Made by a program: the position numbers and the translations under genes
The notes under the pieces: generated by a model
Told to the model about the DNA's origin: nothing
Database searches by the model: none
The model's input: the letters and a program-made list of their open reading frames with translations, nothing else
Origin: an uncultured Collinsella sp.
Lineage (GTDB): Bacteria > Actinomycetota > Coriobacteriia > Coriobacteriales > Coriobacteriaceae
NCBI GenBank assembly: GCA_902470695.1
Contig: CABRHH010000002.1
Coordinates: 117,745-181,744, forward strand
Reading direction: 5' to 3'
Length of the DNA stretch: 64,000 nucleotides
Shown: one piece after another, positions 58,738 to 64,000 of the stretch
How the letters are laid out: each line of letters opens with the position of its first letter
How positions within the stretch are numbered: position 1 is the stretch's first letter

Positions 58738-59169
58738 ATGCGCTACTTGCTGCTGGTAAGCCACGGCACCTTCGCGGGAGGGCTGCGCAGCGTGCTCGAC
58801 ATGTTGGGCGGTGGCTCGGATGCGGTGCTGAACTGCAGTCTTGAAGATGGCATGGGCGCCGATGAGTATGTCGAGCGCCTGGAGGCGGTGCTCGATGTGC
58901 TCACGCCGGACGACGAGGTCGTTGTCCTGGGGGACGTGCTGGGCGGCTCTCCGCTCACCAACGCGGTGAAGGCGCTCGAGGGTCGGGGGCTGCTGGGGAA
59001 GACCATCGCGTTCGGCGGCGCGAATCTTCCCATGGCGCTGACCGCCTTGCTGCAGCCGGCGTCCCTGTCGCTGGACGAGATCGCCCAGGTGCTGCTCGAT
59101 GAGGGCAAAAGCGGCGTGAAGCAGCTTGTGCTGTCGTCCGATCAAGCCGAGGACGACGAGGACATTTAA
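58738..59169 (+). CDS. PTS mannose-family IIA component
   Basis: 143 residues. The phosphohistidine is His9 in RYLLLVSHGTFAGGLRS; DEVVVLGDVLGGSPLTNAV and GKTIAFGGANLPMAL are the conserved fold elements. It takes phosphate from HPr. GGAGGGAGAAGAC precedes the ATG. First gene of a complete IIA-IIB-IIC-IID operon. It is the only mannose-family IIA in the window and a possible donor for the fucose-operon PTS, which lacks its own. Confidence 0.9.
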   Translation: MRYLLLVSHGTFAGGLRSVLDMLGGGSDAVLNCSLEDGMGADEYVERLEAVLDVLTPDDEVVVLGDVLGGSPLTNAVKALEGRGLLGKTIAFGGANLPMALTALLQPASLSLDEIAQVLLDEGKSGVKQLVLSSDQAEDDEDI

Positions 59170-59231
59170 CGGGTTTGCAGGCTTCGCGCGGCCAGTCCGA
59201 GGCCGTGCGGCCAGAAGGAAAGGAACAAGAG

Positions 59232-59723
59232 ATGTCGGTTTCATTTTTGCGTATCGATGACCGTATGATTCACGGGCAGACGTGCACCAGGTGGTCTCTG
59301 GAGTACCCCTGCGACGGCCTTATCGCCGTAAACGATGCCGCGGCATCCGATCCGGTGCTCAAGCAGGCCTACAAGAGCGCCTCTGAGAAGAAGACGTTCG
59401 TCTGGACCCTGGAGGCCTTCCAGCAGAAGTGCCAGAAGGTGCTCGACAGCAAGGACCGCTACTTCATCATCACCAAGAACCCCCAGGATATGAAGAAGAT
59501 CCTGGTCGATATGGGCTTCAAGCCCGGTCTGGACCGTGTGATCGTCGGGCCGTGCAACGACCGCCCCGGTGCCACCAAGCTCGGCAACAACCAGTCGATC
59601 ACGCAAGAGGAGGCGCAGGCGCTCGAGGACATCACGAACGCAGGCTATACCGTGGAGTTTGCGCTGCTCAAGGAGAAGTCCATCGGCGAGTGGCCCAAGT
59701 TCCGGGGCAAGTTCGGGTTCTAA
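59232..59723 (+). CDS. PTS mannose-family IIB component
   Basis: 163 residues with FLRIDDRMIHGQT (phospho-His14) and CNDRPGATKLGNNQSITQEE, typical of IIB proteins in the mannose/sorbose class. ATG 59232 follows GGAAAGGAACAAGAG. Diverged from the fucose-operon IIB: the VGPCNDRPGATKLG stretch here replaces the NVGNMSKTDTNEK there, so the two transporters likely handle different sugars. Confidence 0.9.
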   Translation: MSVSFLRIDDRMIHGQTCTRWSLEYPCDGLIAVNDAAASDPVLKQAYKSASEKKTFVWTLEAFQQKCQKVLDSKDRYFIITKNPQDMKKILVDMGFKPGLDRVIVGPCNDRPGATKLGNNQSITQEEAQALEDITNAGYTVEFALLKEKSIGEWPKFRGKFGF

Positions 59724-59817
59724 GTCCGACGCCGCGCGTCCTGCGCGCGGTGCATTCACGCGATTGAGGTCATTGGGCGCATGGGGCGCACAATGCGGAA
59801 AAAGGGAAGGCGGAACT

Positions 59818-60669
59818 ATGGAAATCAATGTGTTCCAAGCGGCGCTCTTCGGCCTGTTTGCCTGTTTGGCATCCATGCCGGGCATGGGCGGAACGACCAT
59901 CGGCAACTACACGCTCGGTCGCCCGCTCGTCGCCGGCCTGGTGGTGGGCATCATTATGGGCGACATCACCACGGGCGTCATCGTGGGCGCGGCAATCCAG
60001 GTTGTCTACATCGCGCTGGTAACCCCCGGTGGAACGGTCTCGGCCGACGTGCGCGCCATCAGCTACATCGGCATCCCGCTGGCGATCTTGGCCATCAAGG
60101 CCCAGGGGCTGGCCCCCGATTCCGAGGCGGCGAAGAGCCTGGCGGTCGCCCTGGGCTCTGCCGTCGGCACGCTGGGTACGGTGCTGTTCTACGGCACGTC
60201 GACCATCAACCTGGTGTGGCAGGGAATCGGCTGGAAGGCCCTGGAGAAGGGCGAGCTGAAGAAGCTGTACGTGGTGGATATGGTCCTGCCGTGGATCGGC
60301 CACATCCTGTGCTCGTTCATCCCGACGTTTCTGATCACCATGGGCGGCTCCGGCATGGTCGACCTCATGAAGGCCTACCTGCCCATGGACGGCATCGCCA
60401 TGAAGACGCTCTTCACCGTTGGCTCGCTGCTCCCCACCGTCGGTATCGCGATCCTGCTCAAGCAGGTAATCAACAAGCCGGTGGACTTCCTGACGTTCTT
60501 CTTCGGCTTCACGCTCGCCGCCGTCATGGGCTGCAACCTGATTGCCGCGTCGCTTATCGGAGGGTTCTTCGCGGTGATCAACTACAAGATCGAGGAGCTC
60601 AAGATCGGCGGCCTTGCGGTTGCTCGAATCGGATCCGGTGTGGACGATGACGATGAGGAGGAGATCTAA
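59818..60669 (+). CDS. PTS mannose-family IIC component
   Basis: 283 residues, about seven hydrophobic segments. FGLFACLASMPGMGGTTIGNYTLGRPLVAGLVVG and IIMGDITTGVIVGAAIQVVYIALVTPGG match the IIC family N-terminus. The tail ends in an acidic cluster (VDDDDEEEI). AAGGGAAGGCGGAACT precedes ATG 59818; an open frame extends upstream but lacks support. One base separates its stop from the IID start. Confidence 0.9.
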   Translation: MEINVFQAALFGLFACLASMPGMGGTTIGNYTLGRPLVAGLVVGIIMGDITTGVIVGAAIQVVYIALVTPGGTVSADVRAISYIGIPLAILAIKAQGLAPDSEAAKSLAVALGSAVGTLGTVLFYGTSTINLVWQGIGWKALEKGELKKLYVVDMVLPWIGHILCSFIPTFLITMGGSGMVDLMKAYLPMDGIAMKTLFTVGSLLPTVGIAILLKQVINKPVDFLTFFFGFTLAAVMGCNLIAASLIGGFFAVINYKIEELKIGGLAVARIGSGVDDDDEEEI

Positions 60670-60670
60670 G

Positions 60671-61519
60671 ATGGCAGATATGGCAACCTCGACTCCGGAC
60701 AAGCGGACGAAGAAGCTGTCCCAGAAGACGCTCAACAAGTCGTTCCGCAACTGGTTCTACGGACACCTCACCTGCTTTTCGCAGGAGCACATGCAGACCT
60801 TCGGCTATCTGTGCGCCATGCTCCCCATCGTTGAGGAGCTCTACGACACGCCCGAGGAGCAGAAGGATGCGCTTATGACCTACAGCGCGTTCTTCAACAC
60901 GGAGCCGCAGATCGGCACCATGGTGGTGGGCATCACGGCTTCGCTCGAAGAGGCCCGTGCGAATGGCGAGGCGGTGACCGACGAAACCATCAACGGCATC
61001 CGCGCCGGCCTTATGGGCCCGCTGGCCGGTATCGGCGACTCCCTGATCGTGGGCACGCTCATCCCCATCCTGCTGGGCATCGCGCTCGGCCTGTCGAATG
61101 GCGGGTCCCCGATCGGCGCGATCTTCTACATCGTCGTGTGGAACGTGCTGATGCTGCTGGGCATGAAGTTCGCCTACAAGCAGGGCTACACGCTGGGCAG
61201 CAAGGCGGTTGAGACCCTGATCGGCCCCAAGGCCACGGCGATCCGCGACTCCATCGTGCTCATCGGTACGGTTGTGATCGGTGCGGTGGCTGCGACCTGG
61301 GTGTCCATCACCACCTCGGCGGTGCTTCCCGGGGGCATCGTGTTGCAGGACCAGCTCGACAGCGTGTTCCCCAAGCTGCTGCCCATGGGCTTCACGGTGC
61401 TGTGCTGGTGGCTGATGGCGAAGAAAAAGATCAGCCCCACGGTTGTCATGCTGATCCTCGTGGGCATTGCGTTCGTGGGCGTTCTGATCGGATTCTTCGA
61501 TCCCGGCCTGACGTACTAG
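60671..61519 (+). CDS. PTS mannose-family IID component
   Basis: 282 residues. LNKSFRNWFYGHLTCFSQEHMQTFGYLCAMLPIVEELY, YSAFFNTEPQIGTMVVGITASLEE and GLMGPLAGIGDSLIVGTLIPILLGIALG are IID hallmarks. It completes the PTS whose substrate is unknown; the downstream cupin-type phosphoglucose isomerase suggests a sugar that enters as glucose-6-, mannose-6- or fructose-6-phosphate. Confidence 0.9.
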   Translation: MADMATSTPDKRTKKLSQKTLNKSFRNWFYGHLTCFSQEHMQTFGYLCAMLPIVEELYDTPEEQKDALMTYSAFFNTEPQIGTMVVGITASLEEARANGEAVTDETINGIRAGLMGPLAGIGDSLIVGTLIPILLGIALGLSNGGSPIGAIFYIVVWNVLMLLGMKFAYKQGYTLGSKAVETLIGPKATAIRDSIVLIGTVVIGAVAATWVSITTSAVLPGGIVLQDQLDSVFPKLLPMGFTVLCWWLMAKKKISPTVVMLILVGIAFVGVLIGFFDPGLTY

Positions 61520-61685
61520 GCCTGTAGGGGGAAGCGTCCTGCTTTCCGCATGTGCGTGGACCGGACGGTCGTCCTTGAGGGCGGCCTGCCGGTCCTTTCG
61601 GCCAGGGAGGTTGAGAGGGATGGACAAGGGTTCGGGGACGCCGTCTCGTCGCTTGAGCTGAGACGAGCTGGTTGTCGAGGCGCAG

Positions 61686-61967
61686 ATGCAGACGCGGGCG
61701 ATCGGACGCCTGATAGTGTGGCAGCGCCTGGGCTATTCGGCAATCGCGCTTGGCGTTTTGCTGGGCTGGTGGGGCTTTTACGGCTCCTCTACGGTCGCGC
61801 TCGGCGCGGTGGGCGTTGTGCTGCTGGCGATCGGGGTGGCCGTTTCGCTGGTGCTGCATCGGGGTATCAAGAATGCGAAGGTGAACGTTCGCGCGCTGAT
61901 GCGCGCGGCGGGCATCGATGTCGATCAGCAGGCACCCGATGGGTCCGACGGCGGCGGCCACGCGTGA
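61686..61967 (+). CDS. Small two-helix membrane protein
   Basis: 93 residues. Two hydrophobic stretches, YSAIALGVLLGWWGFYG (about 17-33) and VALGAVGVVLLAIGVAVSLVL (about 37-57), then a polar cytoplasmic tail. GAGGCGCAG precedes the ATG. I do not recognise a family; its position after the PTS may be incidental. Confidence 0.6.
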   Translation: MQTRAIGRLIVWQRLGYSAIALGVLLGWWGFYGSSTVALGAVGVVLLAIGVAVSLVLHRGIKNAKVNVRALMRAAGIDVDQQAPDGSDGGGHA

Positions 61968-62153
61968 TCCGCGGCGTCGAATGGGGCCGCGCGGCCGGTT
62001 CGTCGGTGCGTGTTTCATGCTGTGGTGCCTGATCGCGGTACCCGAAGTGGTCGTGTGCGGTTGCAGTTAACACGCCGCACGGCAAAAAGAAGGCTGCTAG
62101 AATCGATGGACAATGTGCCGCGTGCGCGGTGATGCCGGAAATGGGAGAACGGG

Positions 62154-62603
62154 TTGGATTACGAGGACGCAGCGAGAAAATTGATTGTCTTTTCTAGATC
62201 CCTGGCGAAGGGCTCCCTGAGCAGTGCGCGGGGCCTTTCTGTGGGTGAAGCCCCCGTTCTCCAGTATTTGTCGGGTCATGTGGGGGAGGACAAGACGCCG
62301 TCTGGCTTGGCGGAGCGCCTGGGCTACTCACGCCCGCGTATGACGCGCATCTTGGATGCGCTCGTTGCCAAGGGATTTGTCGAGCGCAGAAACGATCCGA
62401 GCGATCGCCGTCGCGTGCTGGTTCGCATAACCGATGCGGGTATAGCCCATGCGCGCCAGCAAAATGCGCAGGGTGTCGATGCGGTGGCTCAGGAGCTGCA
62501 GGCGCTGGGGGACCGTAATGCGGCTGAGCTGCTGAGCGTGTTGGAAAAGGCCTACAGCATCACTTACGACAAGGACCACTACCTCAAGCAGGACCGCATG
62601 TAG
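62154..62603 (+). CDS. MarR-family transcriptional regulator
   Basis: 149 residues. Winged helix: LSVGEAPVLQYLSGH, GLAERLGYSRPRMTRILDALVAKGFVERRNDPSDRRRVLVRIT, the DxRxxxV wing typical of MarR. The start appears to be TTG 62154 with GGGAGAAC upstream. It lies between the PTS operon and the cupin isomerase gene and may regulate either. Confidence 0.85.
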   Translation: MDYEDAARKLIVFSRSLAKGSLSSARGLSVGEAPVLQYLSGHVGEDKTPSGLAERLGYSRPRMTRILDALVAKGFVERRNDPSDRRRVLVRITDAGIAHARQQNAQGVDAVAQELQALGDRNAAELLSVLEKAYSITYDKDHYLKQDRM

Positions 62604-62738
62604 CACTTCGGCACGGGCGGCGATCCGGCGCGAACGGGCCCGCTGCGGCCTCGCGATCGGCACGTGGTTGTCGCATATCGCCGTTTCGAGTCAATTGAGG
62701 CTGTATCTGCTGAACTTGGATTGCGGAAAGGATCGGGT

Positions 62739-62846
62739 ATGAACAACATGCCGGCGTATGGCGTGGAGGTTCGGGTCGACCATGTAAACGAGCGGTTGGC
62801 TGCTCGTGAGACCGCTCTCGGAGAGGGGGCGGCCGATGTCGAGTAG
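62739..62846 (+). CDS. Possible 35-residue leader peptide before the cupin isomerase
   Basis: ATG 62739 with GAAAGGATCGGGT upstream opens a 35-codon frame ending at TAG 62844-62846, overlapping the start of the next gene by 11 bases. The ribosome site is good, and stop/start overlap could couple translation. The peptide (for example VRVDHVNERLAARETALGE) matches nothing I know. Confidence 0.35.
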   Translation: MNNMPAYGVEVRVDHVNERLAARETALGEGAADVE

Positions 62847-63648
62847 CCCCAGCTCCCCGGCGCCCGCCCGCTCATTTGACCCCGGCTTCGACATCAGGCC
62901 GACCTACGAGCCTTTGGGGTTCGAGTACGGGGAGGGCGTGTTTGGCCCTAAGCCCGAGCTTCGCACGCTTGAGGCCATCAGGACCTCCCTGATGGACCCG
63001 ACCTGCGACGGTCCCGAGGTGCTCTACGCGATCGCGATGGACACCGGGCGCGCGGCCGATCGCGCGGCCATGGTCGACCGCAACCTGCTCTTCGGCGCCG
63101 TGACGTACGCGAGGGGTCGCCTCGGCAAGGAGCCAGTGCGCTCTCAGGGTCACGCCCACGCGGTTTCGGCGTCGTGCGGGATGTCCACGTGCGAGCTGTA
63201 CGAGATCTGGAGCGGCGCCGCCTACATCTACATGCAGGAGACCGACCAAGATGACCCCGGCCGCTGCTACGCGATATTCGCCGAGCAGGGTGATGTCGTC
63301 ATCGTCCCGCCGGGCTGGGCGCACGCCACCATCGTCGGCGACGTGTCCCACAACCTCACCTTCGGGGCCTGGTGCGTGCGCGATTTCGGCTTTGATTACA
63401 GCGGTGTGCGCGCCCACGGCGGGATCGCCTGGTTCCCCGAGGTCGACGACCAGGGAGCGACGACGTTCGTCGCCAATCCCGCGTACCGCTCGAGCGGCGT
63501 CAAGGTGCGGCGCCCCGGCGACTACGCGCGGTTCGGCTTGGAGAGGGGCGTTCCCATCTACGAGCAGTTCACGAGGGACCCCGACCGCATGCTCTTTGTG
63601 TCGAAGCCCCAGGATTTCCCGCAGCTCTGGCAGGATTTCCGCCCGTAG
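62836..63648 (+). CDS. Cupin-type (archaeal-like) glucose-6-phosphate isomerase
   Basis: 270 residues. PSEELRTLE-like start is followed by DMGRAADRAAMVDRNLLFGAVTYA-type text and the cupin metal motif QGHAHAVSASCGMSTCELYEIWSG (HxH...E), VVIVPPGWAHATIVG (distal His) and LTFGAWCVRDFGFDY. This is the cPGI pattern, a metal-dependent isomerase of glucose- and fructose-6-phosphate unrelated to classic PGI. ATG 62836 follows GAGAGGGGG. A link with the PTS upstream is plausible. Confidence 0.88.
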   Translation: MSSSPSSPAPARSFDPGFDIRPTYEPLGFEYGEGVFGPKPELRTLEAIRTSLMDPTCDGPEVLYAIAMDTGRAADRAAMVDRNLLFGAVTYARGRLGKEPVRSQGHAHAVSASCGMSTCELYEIWSGAAYIYMQETDQDDPGRCYAIFAEQGDVVIVPPGWAHATIVGDVSHNLTFGAWCVRDFGFDYSGVRAHGGIAWFPEVDDQGATTFVANPAYRSSGVKVRRPGDYARFGLERGVPIYEQFTRDPDRMLFVSKPQDFPQLWQDFRP

Positions 63649-63748
63649 GGATGGCAGGGTTTTCGCCCGTAGGGGCATGGTGGTTAGCGCGTGCGCGATG
63701 GGGTCAACGTGTGCGACCCGGCCGGCGTCCATGGTCGCTTGTGGGGCC

Positions 63749-63890
63749 GGACCCGTATTTCGGGTCCGTCCCCTGGCCATCTTTCGTCCGGTCGCGGATT
63801 CCGGGCTCGGGGCTGTCCGTCCGGAGACGCCAATGGGGCTCCGGGCCCGGGCACCGGCCGTCTTTCGCCTGGACGTGGATTCCGGGTTCG
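63749..63890 (+). repeat. Hairpin and degenerate 36-base direct repeats in the 3' gap
   Basis: GGACCCG (63749-63755) with CGGGTCC (63761-63767) forms a hairpin with a 5-base loop, possibly ending the isomerase transcript. GGCCATCTTTCGTCC... (63775-63810) is repeated with about 80% identity at 63856-63890 (GGCCGTCTTTCGCCT...), both ending in GGATTCCGGG(C/T)TCG. No ORF in this 352-base stretch has a ribosome site. Confidence 0.55.
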
Positions 63891-63965
63891 CCTTCGGTCC
63901 ATCTGGGTATTTAGGGTTCGTCTTTTGGCCATTTGGGGCCGAAAAGGGACTGCGGACAAAAAGTT

Positions 63966-64000
63966 GGACGCTGCAGGGCGTCCGGACAGGAGGTGCGCAT
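63966..64000 (+). promoter_or_regulatory. Leader hairpin and Shine-Dalgarno of the next gene
   Basis: GGACGC (63966-63971) pairs with GCGTCC (63978-63983). AGGAGG (63988-63993) follows, and the window ends in AT (63999-64000), five bases on, probably the first two bases of an ATG. Confidence 0.6.

Noticed and set aside
59569..59817. Upstream extension of the second PTS IIC frame
   Set aside because: It overlaps the IIB gene in another frame and lacks IIC character; ATG 59818 has an AAGGGAAGG site.
63651..63914. 87-codon frame at the right end
   Set aside because: It follows the degenerate repeats (repeating P-S-F...I-P-G-S text) and has no ribosome site.

Overview
The window reads as a chromosomal segment of a high-GC gut actinobacterium, most likely Collinsella or a close member of the Coriobacteriia. 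This is an inference from the GC-rich coding sequence, the dominance of PTS sugar uptake, host-glycan and ascorbate catabolism, and the style of the mobile element; no rRNA or marker gene confirms it.

Region 1 (about 0.5-13.3 kb) is a host-glycan and fucose locus. A FGGY kinase, fucose mutarotase, fucose isomerase, fuculose-phosphate aldolase, a mannose-family PTS (IIB, IIC, IID but no IIA), a cytoplasmic GH95 fucosidase and a secreted GH98 endo-beta-galactosidase with a C-terminal F5/8C lectin domain form one tightly coupled operon. A LacI regulator follows, and LacI-type operators lie before the kinase and before lacI. Gene content resembles the pneumococcal blood-group/fucose operon. The likely logic is outside cleavage of fucosylated glycans by GH98, PTS import, inside defucosylation by GH95, then the Fuc pathway.

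Region 2 (13.5-18.2 kb) holds a PfkB sugar-phosphate kinase, a class II aldolase and two DeoR regulators, with a 27-residue hydrophobic peptide ORF between them that resembles a type I toxin. Region 3 (18.6-25.3 kb) is an L-ascorbate (ula) operon: IIA, IIC, IIB, a beta-propeller-like protein, lactonase, 3-epimerase and 4-epimerase. The decarboxylase step (UlaD) is not encoded here.

Region 4 (25.56-35.99 kb) is a mobilizable element of about 10.4 kb in the 3' end of an initiator tRNA gene. It is bounded by 42-bp perfect direct repeats and carries integrase, excisionase, replication proteins, a MobA/MobL relaxase, a surface protein, regulators and an iteron-like cluster.

Region 5 (36.2-58.4 kb) is a dense defence island. 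It holds a type ISP restriction-modification system split at a G7 tract, a short DUF4297-like fragment, a regulator divergent from an uncharacterised three-gene NERD/membrane cassette, an AbiF-like HEPN gene followed by two tandem structured RNAs, a three-gene PIWI-RE system (PIWI protein, Fe-S DinG helicase, PD-(D/E)XK nuclease), AbiE toxin-antitoxin, an Mrr-type nuclease and a DUF4160 pair.

Region 6 (58.7-64.0 kb) returns to sugar metabolism: a complete mannose-family PTS (IIA, IIB, IIC, IID), a small membrane protein, a MarR regulator and a cupin-type glucose-6-phosphate isomerase. A repeat-rich leader and a Shine-Dalgarno for the next gene end the window.
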